From: Mageeibacillus sp. UBA5436
GTDB taxonomy: Bacteria > Bacillota > Clostridia > Saccharofermentanales > DTU023
Length of the DNA: 10,139 bases
Assembly (NCBI GenBank): GCA_002427545.1
Contig: DIRM01000051.1
Span: 25,631-35,769, forward strand
Direction of reading: 5' to 3'
In this document: positions 1 through 7,143 of the stretch, in pieces
How positions within the stretch are numbered: the first letter of the stretch is position 1
Layout of the letters: every line of letters begins with the position of its first letter
Notes under the pieces: model-generated
Told to the model about the DNA's origin: nothing
Database searches by the model: none
The model's input: the letters and a program-made list of their open reading frames with translations, nothing else
Position numbers and translations under genes: made by a program

Positions 1-2
1 AA

Positions 3-950
3 GAAACAGAGGAAGAAGAGAAAGAAACTGAAGCAGAATCAGAACCAGCTGGGGATACCTATTCCAAGTTTTCTGGCATGCCCATCACAGCAGAAGATAA
101 TAATAAACGTCCAATTACTGTAATGTTAGATAATCATCCGGATGCTAGAATGCAAGCTGGTTTAAGAGACGCAGATATGGTTTTTGAGATGGTCGTAGAG
201 GGAACCTATACCAGATATATGGCACTTTTCCATTCGAATCACTCAGATAATATTGGACCTATTCGTTCTGCCCGAAAATATTTTGTTGATCGTATGTTGG
301 AATATGATGCTATTTATACGCATTTTGGTAGTTCTTCAGAGGCAGAAGCATATATTGCTCAGAACGGTTATGAAGATATTGATGGCATGATTGTTGGCTC
401 AAATACCATATGGCGAGACAATTCTACTGGAAAAATTGCTCCACATAATGCGTACTCCAACTATGATTCTTTAAAAAATTATGCGGATGCGGCAGGTTAT
501 CCAGAAGACACGGATGTTCAAGGCTTTGCTTTTAATCAAAAAGTGGAAGTCTTAAATGGTGAGAAGGCGGATACCGTATCTGTTTCCTATTTTTCCGACA
601 ATAATAGCAAATTTGATTTTCAAGAAGATACGCAAACCTATACTTATATCAAAGATGGCATGGAGCAGGTCGATGAAAACGATCAATTGCCTTTGAAAAT
701 AAGAAACATCATCATCCAAACGGTTAATTATTATCCTAACCCAAATTTTGATGGTATCTTGAGCCAAGATAATATTGGTGAAGGAGAAGGTTATCTCATT
801 TCAAACGGCGAATATTTACCTATTACTTGGCAAAAAATCGATAAATCAAGTCAGACATTATATTTTTATAATGGTGAGAAAATCAAATTGAATCCAGGAC
901 AAACTTGGGTGCTCTTAGCCTCAGCCAATACAGTGGTGACAATAGAATAA
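3..950 (+). CDS. DUF3048 (YerB-family) lipoprotein, 5'-truncated
   Basis: The reading frame is open to the left edge of the window. The first in-frame ATG (position 78) is therefore probably not the start, and the signal peptide or lipobox would lie outside. The first visible residues form an acidic Glu/Thr-rich linker, typical of the stretch between a lipidated cysteine and a folded extracytoplasmic domain. Next come the DUF3048 N-terminal signatures: RPITVMLDNHPDAR, then GLRDADMVFEMVVEG, YTRYMALFHS and GPIRSARKYF. The more divergent C-terminal half (from about codon 160) ends in NGEKIKLNPGQTWVLLA, matching the DUF3048 C-terminal domain. The family is membrane-anchored outside the cell and common in Bacillota; its biochemical role is not established. 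A strong intrinsic terminator follows the stop by about 23 bp, so this is the last gene of its transcript. Family assignment is from recognised motifs and is fairly secure; function is unknown. Confidence 0.85.
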   Translation, partial: ETEEEEKETEAESEPAGDTYSKFSGMPITAEDNNKRPITVMLDNHPDARMQAGLRDADMVFEMVVEGTYTRYMALFHSNHSDNIGPIRSARKYFVDRMLEYDAIYTHFGSSSEAEAYIAQNGYEDIDGMIVGSNTIWRDNSTGKIAPHNAYSNYDSLKNYADAAGYPEDTDVQGFAFNQKVEVLNGEKADTVSVSYFSDNNSKFDFQEDTQTYTYIKDGMEQVDENDQLPLKIRNIIIQTVNYYPNPNFDGILSQDNIGEGEGYLISNGEYLPITWQKIDKSSQTLYFYNGEKIKLNPGQTWVLLASANTVVTIE

Positions 951-973
951 TAGATTTTTAATCAATACAAATA

Positions 974-1012
974 AGGAGAACTTGAGCTAAATCAAGTTCT
1001 CCTCATTTTTTT
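974..1012 (+). terminator. Rho-independent terminator of the DUF3048 gene
   Basis: A perfect 12-bp stem (974-985 with 992-1003) closes a 6-nt loop, GCTAAA. It is followed by CA and a run of seven T on the plus strand (1006-1012). It lies between convergent genes. Read on the minus strand the tail is only moderately T-rich (TTATTTGTATT), so it may also stop lplA transcripts, less efficiently. Confidence 0.9.
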
Positions 1013-1037
1013 AAAAATTAGATATATAGGTCAATTT

Positions 1038-2030
1038 TTAAGGCATAATCAGCTGAATAAATTCTTCCTCTGAAATACCGTTAAAATAGGCAGAGATTGG
1101 ATATTCTAAATGACTTACCTTTTCTCGAATTTCATTTTCATTTAAAGTTAAGCCTTGTAGGGCAGAAGCTAATTCTTGTACATCTCGTACTCCGAAAAAG
1201 TCGCCGTAAAAAGTAATATTTTGTAAAATTGAATGCTTGGTTTCCATTAGAACTTCAATATTACCGCTGCTAAACCGTTTTTCTTTATGTAAATCATACT
1301 GTGGCGATTTGCCATAATTCCATTCCCAGCTAGCTTTCCATTCAGCTAATTTTTTAATAGCGGCCAAGTCTTCTTGACTAAATTCATAAGCCGTCATATC
1401 TGGCCTTGTTGCTTTAACTTCATCAAAAATAGCTTGTTGAAATTCAGCAATATTAATTTTATTTTCTAATTCATCGTAAATATTAGTAACACGACTACGT
1501 ACGGACTTGACGCCTTTAGATTTAATTTTATCAGGTTTTACTGTTAATGCTTTTCCTAAGACAGATAAGTCAACATTAAATAAAATACAACCATGATGTA
1601 ATAAACGGTCTTTACTATAGGCTTGGGCATTCCCGCAGATTTTTTTACCATCTATTTCAATATCATTGCGACCACTAAAAGTGGCAGTTAAACCCAATTT
1701 GGCTAAAGCTTTGATAACTGGCAGTGAGAAGGCTTGAAAGTCAAAAGCATTTTCATTTTTGCGTGGCGCAATAAGGGTATAATTTAAATTATTATAATCG
1801 TGATAAACGGCACCACCACCAGAGATACGACGGATTACGCGTATGCCTTTTTCGCGTACATAATCGCTATCGATTTCGGCCAAACCATTTTGATTTTTAC
1901 CAATAATAATGGATGGCTGATTAATCCAAAGCATGAAGATTTCATCATCATCTAAAAGATTTTTGAAGGCATATTCTTCTAAAGCAACATTATAAGCGGT
2001 ATCATTAGTTGTACTTATGATATATTTCAT
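1038..2030 (-). CDS. lplA: Lipoate-protein ligase A
   Basis: A 330-residue cytosolic enzyme that activates free lipoate with ATP to lipoyl-AMP and transfers it to the lysine of lipoyl domains (pyruvate or other 2-oxoacid dehydrogenase E2, or glycine-cleavage H protein). The catalytic domain shows the family signature RRISGGGAVYHD at residues 67-78, the preceding PSIIIGKNQN substrate loop (39-48), and GRNDIEIDGKKICGNAQ (120-136) with the expected catalytic Lys130. LHHGCILFN follows at 144-152. Residues of about 240-330 form the small C-terminal accessory domain, so this is the full-length two-domain LplA and not a LipB- or LipM-type transferase. The ATG is supported by TGAGGT ending 4 nt upstream. 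No lipoate biosynthesis gene is adjacent, which fits scavenging but does not prove it. It is followed by the convergent terminator region. I saw no convincing promoter in the 119 bp upstream. Confidence 0.93.
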   Translation of the reverse strand: MKYIISTTNDTAYNVALEEYAFKNLLDDDEIFMLWINQPSIIIGKNQNGLAEIDSDYVREKGIRVIRRISGGGAVYHDYNNLNYTLIAPRKNENAFDFQAFSLPVIKALAKLGLTATFSGRNDIEIDGKKICGNAQAYSKDRLLHHGCILFNVDLSVLGKALTVKPDKIKSKGVKSVRSRVTNIYDELENKINIAEFQQAIFDEVKATRPDMTAYEFSQEDLAAIKKLAEWKASWEWNYGKSPQYDLHKEKRFSSGNIEVLMETKHSILQNITFYGDFFGVRDVQELASALQGLTLNENEIREKVSHLEYPISAYFNGISEEEFIQLIMP

Positions 2031-2149
2031 ATTTACCTCAATATTTCTAATTTTTTAAGTTCAACTATTTAAGTATCGAAGAACATTTAAAAAAAAGCAA
2101 ATAAAAACAAGGGTAAAATTATTTTATTATCCGAGAAAAGAACACAGAA

Positions 2150-2416
2150 TTATTTCATGATTTTATCGATGATGGCTTGTAATTCATCGATTTTTTCTTG
2201 TTTTTCTCCTTCTTCCGAAAAGGAGGTTTTGAGACAATGTTGTAAATGAGCATGCAGAATTAATTTATTGGTTGATTTTAAAAGTGCTTGAGAAGCTAAA
2301 ATTTGATTAGAAATATCTACGCAATATTGATCTTCCTCGACCATACGAATAATACCATCAATTTGACCACGTACTGTTTTAAGACGATTTAGAACTTTTT
2401 TGGAATCCGCTTGCAT
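2150..2416 (-). CDS. csoR: CsoR-family copper-sensing repressor
   Basis: An 88-residue all-helical DNA-binding repressor. In known CsoR proteins Cu(I) binding releases the operator and derepresses copper export. The start RLKTVRGQIDGIIRMVEEDQYCVDI is typical of the family. The metal site is intact: Cys32 preceded by Tyr31, then His57 and Cys61 in LHAHLQHC. The 25- and 4-residue spacings match the C-H-C triad of characterised CsoR. This favours copper over the RcnR/InrS nickel or FrmR formaldehyde branches, which carry a His near the N-terminus or lack the third ligand. It is encoded just downstream of copA on the same strand but beyond a strong terminator, only 24 nt from the end of its T-tract. 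Its own Shine-Dalgarno is poor (GAAAG, 9 nt before the ATG), suggesting low, possibly readthrough-dependent expression. A CsoR operator is visible only upstream of copA. Confidence 0.93.
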   Translation of the reverse strand: MQADSKKVLNRLKTVRGQIDGIIRMVEEDQYCVDISNQILASQALLKSTNKLILHAHLQHCLKTSFSEEGEKQEKIDELQAIIDKIMK

Positions 2417-2440
2417 ATAATTAAACTTTCATTAATATCT

Positions 2441-2481
2441 AAAAATAAAGATTAGCTTTGAGATTAAACTCAAAGCTAATC
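2441..2481 (-). terminator. Rho-independent terminator between copA and csoR
   Basis: A perfect 13-bp stem (2469-2481 with 2450-2462, minus-strand reading) encloses a 6-nt loop and is followed by TTTATTTTT (2449-2441). It starts 28 bp after the copA stop and should end most copA transcripts before csoR. Confidence 0.9.
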
Positions 2482-2508
2482 ACTCGTTAAGAAGTAATAT
2501 ATTAAGAT

Positions 2509-5181
2509 TTATCCTTCAATAGAGGTAACTTCATAACCTGCATCAACAATGGCATCTGTTAAAACTTGATTATCAACATCTGCATTAAATGTAACTTCAA
2601 CTAATTTATTATCTAAATCAACGACAGCGTCATCGACTTGTTCAAAATCTTTTAATGTTTTTTCTACTCTTGCTTTGCAATGTTTACAGGTCATTCCTTC
2701 AACATAAATTGTTTTTTTCATGGTTTCTTTTCCTTCCATATTTTCATTTGAATTTTCATTATTTTCACTTGAATTTTCACTTGAATTTTCATTTGAAATT
2801 TCTTTTGTATTTTCTTCTGAATTATCTTCTGAATCTTGATCAACGATAGATTCTTGAATTATATTTTGCTCGATACTTGATGTTTCTTCAAGACCTTTCA
2901 TAACTGGTTTAAAGTTATTTAAACGCAAGGCATTACTTACAACAAAGATCGAAGACATGGACATGGCAGCAGCGGCAATCATTGGATTTAATAAAATATT
3001 AAATGGCAAATAAAAGACACCAGCAGCTAATGGAATACAAATAATATTATAAAAGAAGGCCCAGAATAAATTTTGTTTGATATTTGTAATTGTTTTTTTA
3101 CTGAGCGCAATACTATTCACAACATCAGATAAATCAGACTTCATTAAGACAATATCTGCAGCTTCGATGGCGATATCTGTTCCAGCACCAATTGCAATAC
3201 CAACATCTGCTCTAGCTAGAGAAGGAGCATCATTGATGCCGTCACCAACCATAACAACCTTTTTATTTTGATTTTGTATTTCAATTACTTTTTGGTCTTT
3301 ATCTTCTGGCAATACTTCGGCTAAAATTTGATCGATTTTTAAATTCTTACCGATAGCCTGTGCCGTTCTTTCATTATCACCAGTTAAAAGATAAACTTCT
3401 AAACCTTGTTCATGTAACACTTCGATGGCTTCTTTAGAATTTTCCTTAATTTGATCAGCTACTGCAATAATACCAAGTAAATTATCTTTAGAAGAAAAAT
3501 ATAAAATAGTTTTGCCGTCTTCAGATAATTGATCAGATTTTTCGAGAATCTGTGAAATATCGATGCCTAATTCATTCATGTATTTACTATTACCTGCATA
3601 ATAGGTTTGATCATCAATTTCGCCAGATATTCCTTTTCCTAATTGATTATAGAAATTTTGAATTGCAGGATATTTAACTTTTTGTTCATTTGCTAATTCC
3701 TTTATTGCAAGGCTTAAAGGATGTTCGGACACAGATTCTAAAGAAGCGGCTATTTTTAATAATTCTGCTTCTGTTACATTGCCAACTGGTAAAAGATCGG
3801 TGACTTGTGGTTTGCCTTCTGTAATAGTTCCTGTTTTGTCAAAGACGATGGCATCAACTTCATGTAAAGTTTCTAAAGCTTCTGCAGATTTAATTAAAAT
3901 ACCTTGGCTTGCTCCTTTGCCAGTACCAACCATAATAGCAACAGGTGTTGCTAAGCCGAGCGCACAAGGACAAGAAATAATCAATACGGAAACACCAAGT
4001 TGAAAGGCAAATTCAAAACCATAGCCTAATAAAAGCCAAATGATCATGGTGACAATAGAAATCCCAATTACAGTCGGTACAAAAATACCTGAGATTTTAT
4101 CGGCTAATTTGGCAATGGGTGCTTTAGTAGTATTGGCATCTTGAACAAGCTGAATGATTTTAGCAATTGCTGTATCATCACCAACTTTTTCAGACACCAT
4201 AGTGATGGATCCAAGTTTTAATAAAGTTGCACCGATGACTTTTTCATCTTTGCCTTTTTCAACAGGCATGGATTCACCAGTAATAGCAGATTCATCAAAA
4301 GCTCCTTGACCAGAGAGAATACGACCATCAACTGGTACAGCAGAGCCTGGTTTTACTAATAAAACATCACCAACTTTTACTTCTTCTAATGGAATTTCTT
4401 TTTCTTTGCCATCAATTAACAAAGTAGCCGTTTTAGGGCTTAGATCCATTAATTTCTTAATCGCATTGGTTGTTTTGCCTTTAGATCTAGCTTCAAAATA
4501 TTTGCCAAGTGTAATCAAGGTTAAAATCATAGCAGATGATTCAAAATAAAGTGCATGAGCAAAATGCTCGAGCATATCTGGTTGATTATGTCCCATGGCA
4601 TAAGAAAGTTTGTAAATTACATATATGCCATAAATAAAAGCGGCAGAAGAACCGATGGCAACCAGTGAATCCATATTAGGATTTCCTTTGAATAATGCTT
4701 TAAAACCATTTTGATAATATTTTCGATTAGTATAGAGAATAGGTAAGGTTATAAGCATTTGAGTAAAAGCAAAAATAACAATATTATCCATGCCTTCAAT
4801 AATACTCAATGTTGGTAAACCAATCATAGGGCCCATGGCAATATACATCAATGGAATCATAAAAATTAAAGAAATGATAATACGATGTTTGAGAGATTGT
4901 TCATCTTTCTTCAATTGATTTTCTAAAGGATTACCACTGTCTTTAGTTTGTGCAGAACTAGCCGTATTGGCTCTTTTAATAGTCGCATCGTAGCCGGCAT
5001 TTTGCACGGATTCGACAATAGCATCTGCTGTAATTTCATTTTCTGTGAAATCAACTTTCATTGAATTCGTTAATAAATTGACTGCTACACTATTGACGCC
5101 ATCTAGCTTGGCTACGGATTTTTCAACCGCTTGCACGCAAGCCGAGCAACTCATACCTTCAATATTAAAATCTTCTTTCAT
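2509..5181 (-). CDS. copA: Copper-exporting P1B-type ATPase with a fused C-terminal CopZ-like domain
   Basis: An 890-residue inner-membrane Cu(I) pump. Domains in order: N-terminal heavy-metal-associated domain with GMSCSAC (Cys12, Cys15); membrane helices from about residue 99 to 230; actuator domain with TGES (301-304); the Cu(I)-transport CPC motif (404-406) in SCPCALGLATP; phosphorylation site DKTGT (Asp448); nucleotide-domain SEHP (485-488); TGDN (600-603); MVGDGINDAP (644-653); and the last helices with YN (711-712) and MSMSS (740-744), characteristic of Cu+-ATPases. Most CopA proteins stop near residue 760. This one continues into an acidic Asn/Ser/Glu linker (about 765-820) and a complete CopZ-like domain from Met821 with GMTCKHC (Cys832, Cys835). 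No separate copZ is present in the window. The ATG has GAGG 5 nt upstream. A CsoR-type operator overlaps the promoter. Identity is certain; the topology of the tail is inferred to be cytosolic. Confidence 0.97.
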   Translation of the reverse strand: MKEDFNIEGMSCSACVQAVEKSVAKLDGVNSVAVNLLTNSMKVDFTENEITADAIVESVQNAGYDATIKRANTASSAQTKDSGNPLENQLKKDEQSLKHRIIISLIFMIPLMYIAMGPMIGLPTLSIIEGMDNIVIFAFTQMLITLPILYTNRKYYQNGFKALFKGNPNMDSLVAIGSSAAFIYGIYVIYKLSYAMGHNQPDMLEHFAHALYFESSAMILTLITLGKYFEARSKGKTTNAIKKLMDLSPKTATLLIDGKEKEIPLEEVKVGDVLLVKPGSAVPVDGRILSGQGAFDESAITGESMPVEKGKDEKVIGATLLKLGSITMVSEKVGDDTAIAKIIQLVQDANTTKAPIAKLADKISGIFVPTVIGISIVTMIIWLLLGYGFEFAFQLGVSVLIISCPCALGLATPVAIMVGTGKGASQGILIKSAEALETLHEVDAIVFDKTGTITEGKPQVTDLLPVGNVTEAELLKIAASLESVSEHPLSLAIKELANEQKVKYPAIQNFYNQLGKGISGEIDDQTYYAGNSKYMNELGIDISQILEKSDQLSEDGKTILYFSSKDNLLGIIAVADQIKENSKEAIEVLHEQGLEVYLLTGDNERTAQAIGKNLKIDQILAEVLPEDKDQKVIEIQNQNKKVVMVGDGINDAPSLARADVGIAIGAGTDIAIEAADIVLMKSDLSDVVNSIALSKKTITNIKQNLFWAFFYNIICIPLAAGVFYLPFNILLNPMIAAAAMSMSSIFVVSNALRLNNFKPVMKGLEETSSIEQNIIQESIVDQDSEDNSEENTKEISNENSSENSSENNENSNENMEGKETMKKTIYVEGMTCKHCKARVEKTLKDFEQVDDAVVDLDNKLVEVTFNADVDNQVLTDAIVDAGYEVTSIEG
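2719..2737 (-). promoter_or_regulatory. Possible internal RBS and ATG for a free CopZ-like chaperone
   Basis: At the start of the C-terminal metal-binding domain of copA there is an in-frame ATG (2721-2719). It is preceded by GGAAGGA (2737-2731) with 9 nt between that motif and the ATG. Initiation here would give a 70-residue protein, the size of a stand-alone CopZ, beginning MKKTIYVEGMTCKHC. The site may be functional or the remnant of a separate copZ gene that became fused to copA. Purine-rich Glu/Lys/Asn codons can imitate a Shine-Dalgarno by chance. Confidence 0.45.
2741..2797 (-). repeat. Tandem 12-bp repeats encoding the CopA linker
   Basis: In plus-strand reading, units of TTTTCAYTTGAA occur at 2741-2752, 2762-2773, 2774-2785 and 2786-2797, with a shortened 9-bp unit (TTTTCATTA) at 2753-2761. 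Both unit lengths are multiples of three, so gain or loss of copies keeps frame. They encode the Asn-Ser-Ser-Glu type linker (about residues 796-814) between the ATPase and the CopZ-like domain. Confidence 0.85.
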
Positions 5182-5186
5182 AAATG

Positions 5187-5190
5187 CCTC
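5187..5190 (-). promoter_or_regulatory. Ribosome binding site of copA
   Basis: GAGG lies 5 nt before the copA ATG (5181-5179) and supports that start. Confidence 0.7.
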
Positions 5191-5238
5191 TGTATTTCTT
5201 AATCAGGTAAACCCTGAAGGTTAATTTACTACAAAGAC

Positions 5239-5267
5239 AATATATCACTTTTTTAAAAACCACACCA
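5239..5267 (-). promoter_or_regulatory. Putative copA promoter
   Basis: A -10-like TATATT is at 5244-5239 in minus-strand reading. The hexamer 17 nt upstream is TGGTGT (5267-5262), a poor -35 box that touches the CsoR-like operator. A weak -35 overlapped by the repressor site suits a CsoR-repressed promoter. The predicted leader is about 50 nt. Confidence 0.5.
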
Positions 5268-5281
5268 CCCCCAGGGGGGTG
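5266..5281. promoter_or_regulatory. CsoR-type copper operator upstream of copA
   Basis: A 16-bp perfect inverted repeat: CACCCCC, central AG, GGGGGTG. Pseudo-palindromes of the form TACCCCC/GGGGGTA are the known binding sites of copper-type CsoR repressors. It is the only such G/C-rich element in this AT-rich window. It sits at the expected -35 position of copA, whose neighbour encodes a CsoR with intact copper ligands. Confidence 0.85.
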
Positions 5282-5393
5282 ATAAAACGGATAATTTTTA
5301 CAATATAATATCTTATAAATTGGACAGAAGACAAAATTTATGAGCCAAAATCCTATCTATTAAAAATTTGATAAAAACACAATATTAATTGAA

Positions 5394-6617
5394 TTAAGCA
5401 GAATGCATATCAAAATAATAACGTGCAGCTTTGTCCATTAATTTAATTCGATTAAAAGTGTCAGGCAAATCTTTACCACAACAAACCATGCCGTGAGAAC
5501 CCATAATAGCAGACCAAACATCTTCGGTGATTGCTTCCGTAACAGCTTTTGCTAATTCTTCTGTACCAGCTTTATGATAAGGAACATAACCTGTTTTTGG
5601 CCCTAAAACAGGAATTGCTTCAGGCATAACAATTGGCATGTCTTGATTAGCAGCTGCAAAAACACTGCCATTAAAAGAATGAGTATGAATAATACCGCCT
5701 ATTGCTTTATGTTTGACATAAATGGCGGCGTGAAAGCCAGTTTCAACACTAGGTTTTAAACGACCTTCATATTCCAAAGTATGACAATTAACGCGAACCA
5801 TATCATAAGGTGTTAAGCGATCATATGCCATAGCCGATGGCGTGATCAACATGTAATTTTCATCTAAACGTAAAGATAAATTTCCCCAAGTGCCAAGTGT
5901 CAAATTATTTTCAAGTAAAGCGATACCATAATCGACTAATTGTTGACGTAAACATAATTCATCCTCATCAATTGGTCGGGGAATATCATCAGCATTTTGT
6001 GAGTTGACTTGTTTATCTACTTTTGAATAATTGTTCAAATAATTATTTCGATAAAAACGACAAATAGAATGTGGTAACGGTTTGGCACCGCCTATAATTT
6101 TTGATTCAATCATGGCTTGTGAACTTTTTTCTACAATAAGGATTGCAGCCAAAGCCCTTTCGATTGAGGGAGAAAGCACTAATAAACCATTTTGATTAAG
6201 GTTAAAATTATAAAGTAAAACAGCATCATTCTTTTGCAAAATCTTTAAAATTATATCTGATTCATTACCTGGGCAAACTTTGCATTTCATGCCCACCATT
6301 TGAGGTAAATCGTCAAGTACAGGTTCGACATCCTTTTTTTCTGCAAGCATTTTCATTGCGTAAAAAGGTTGGCTAATAACAATCACATCACGATCTTTTT
6401 TTTCTTTGAAAATACGAAAAATTAATGAAGATTTTTCTTTTAATGCTTCATTGTCTATAATTTGTATTTCCTCATCTTCATATAAATAAAGAAATTTTTG
6501 ATCCTCGAGACGCATAAAGACAGTAAAATTTTCAAATGAAACGTTTTGCAAATTTAAATTATGTTTTAAATGCTTGATTTCTCGTTTAATTTTATCCTCT
6601 TCAAAATGAATTGCCAT
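5394..6617 (-). CDS. Class II aldolase/adducin-family protein with a degenerate N-terminal repeat
   Basis: A 407-residue protein. The C-terminal domain (about 218-407) is a class II aldolase fold like FucA/AraD. It has GTWGNLSLR (242-250), ITPSAM (258-263), KPSVETGFHAA (288-298, probable catalytic Glu292), the metal pair in HTH (His311, His313) and SHGMVCCG (374-381, His375). A Zn-dependent aldolase or epimerase acting on a phosphorylated sugar is likely, but the substrate cannot be read from sequence. The N-terminal half (about 20-185) appears to be a second, degenerate copy: ISQPFYAMKM and DDLPQMVG align with HTHSFNGSVF and PEAIPVLG, but the metal histidines are replaced. The start is Met at 6617 because AGGAGG lies 5 nt upstream; an in-frame ATG at 6650 has no comparable site. 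A hairpin separates it from yjbQ, and I see no clear promoter of its own. Two Cys (112, 115) occur in the N-terminal copy. Confidence 0.82.
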   Translation of the reverse strand: MAIHFEEDKIKREIKHLKHNLNLQNVSFENFTVFMRLEDQKFLYLYEDEEIQIIDNEALKEKSSLIFRIFKEKKDRDVIVISQPFYAMKMLAEKKDVEPVLDDLPQMVGMKCKVCPGNESDIILKILQKNDAVLLYNFNLNQNGLLVLSPSIERALAAILIVEKSSQAMIESKIIGGAKPLPHSICRFYRNNYLNNYSKVDKQVNSQNADDIPRPIDEDELCLRQQLVDYGIALLENNLTLGTWGNLSLRLDENYMLITPSAMAYDRLTPYDMVRVNCHTLEYEGRLKPSVETGFHAAIYVKHKAIGGIIHTHSFNGSVFAAANQDMPIVMPEAIPVLGPKTGYVPYHKAGTEELAKAVTEAITEDVWSAIMGSHGMVCCGKDLPDTFNRIKLMDKAARYYFDMHSA

Positions 6618-6656
6618 TATTTCCTCCTCGATGAAATGACTGATTGACAAAACTTT

Positions 6657-6703
6657 AAAAGGCCATAAATAGATAAGAAAACTTATTAATTTAAGGCCTT
6701 TTT
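6657..6703 (-). terminator. Long hairpin between yjbQ and the aldolase gene (terminator or attenuator)
   Basis: The structure has an outer 8-bp stem (AAAAGGCC with GGCCTTTT), then after an A-A mismatch a 5-bp stem, a mismatch plus G-T, a second 5-bp stem (ATAAG with CTTAT) and an AAAA loop. Both edges carry T-runs in their own strand, so it could act in either direction. On the minus strand it lies after the yjbQ stop and about 40 nt before the aldolase start. Confidence 0.8.
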
Positions 6704-6713
6704 ATTAATTGAA

Positions 6714-7130
6714 TTATTCACCAATGATTTTGATTAAGACGCGCTTATTTCTTTTTCCATCAAGCTCATAATAAAATATTTGTTCCCAGGGACCAAAATC
6801 TAATTGACCCTCCGTAATGGCAACAACCACCTCACGACCCATAAGGGTTCTCTTTAAATGAGCATCAGCATTATCTTCAAAACCATTATGAGCATATTGA
6901 TCATAAGGCTTTTCAGGAGCTAATTTTTCTAGCCATCTCTCATAATCACTATGCAGACCAGGTTCATCATCATTAATAAAAACACTAGCAGTAATATGCA
7001 TAGCATTAACTAAACATAGGCCTTCCTTAATACCACTAGCATCGATTTCTTTTTGGACATCTCTAGTTATATTAAATATTTCACGCCTTTGTTTCGCATT
7101 AAACCATAATTCTTTGCGATGTGCTTTCAT
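6714..7130 (-). CDS. yjbQ: YjbQ/UPF0047 family protein
   Basis: A 138-residue cytosolic protein, the usual length for the family. Signatures: GLCLVNAMHITASVFINDDEPG (37-58, His45), NADAHLKRTLMG (87-98, His91), EGQLDFGPWEQIFYYELDG (107-125, with the invariant Trp-Glu/Gln-Gln region at 115-117) and the terminal RNKRVLIKIIG. The conserved histidines are thought to form a metal or active site. Members are often named secondary thiamine-phosphate synthase because some rescue thiamine mutants at low activity; the physiological role is not settled. The ATG has CGGAG 7 nt upstream. It begins 13 bp after the aconitase stop on the same strand, so co-transcription is very likely, followed by termination at the 6657-6703 hairpin. 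Nothing here links it to thiamine genes. Confidence 0.9.
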   Translation of the reverse strand: MKAHRKELWFNAKQRREIFNITRDVQKEIDASGIKEGLCLVNAMHITASVFINDDEPGLHSDYERWLEKLAPEKPYDQYAHNGFEDNADAHLKRTLMGREVVVAITEGQLDFGPWEQIFYYELDGKRNKRVLIKIIGE

Positions 7131-7143
7131 TGATTATCTCCGT

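Noticed and set aside
552..767. A 71-codon minus-strand open frame inside the DUF3048 gene.
   Set aside because: It lies wholly antisense to a well-supported gene, has no family motif and no clear ribosome binding site.
2085..2130. A T-rich stretch on the minus strand after csoR, considered as a terminator.
   Set aside because: I could not pair a stable stem before the T-run; the best pairing has several mismatches.
2655..2849. A plus-strand frame rich in Phe, Leu and His opposite the CopA linker.
   Set aside because: It is the antisense reading of the 12-bp repeats; its low-complexity composition is a by-product of the Asn/Ser/Glu codons.
3077..4003. Plus-strand open frames opposite copA.
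   Set aside because: These are antisense shadows of conserved ATPase codons with no recognisable product.
5315..5341. A 7-bp ATAAATT/AATTTAT stem downstream of the aldolase gene, considered as its terminator.
   Set aside because: It is an A/T-only stem with a 13-nt loop and no T-run after it on the minus strand, so chance is likelier.
6618..6650. An extended start for the aldolase-family gene at 6650, adding 11 residues.
   Set aside because: The AGGAGG at 5 nt before the ATG at 6617 decides the start; the extension would be translated from the ribosome binding site region itself.
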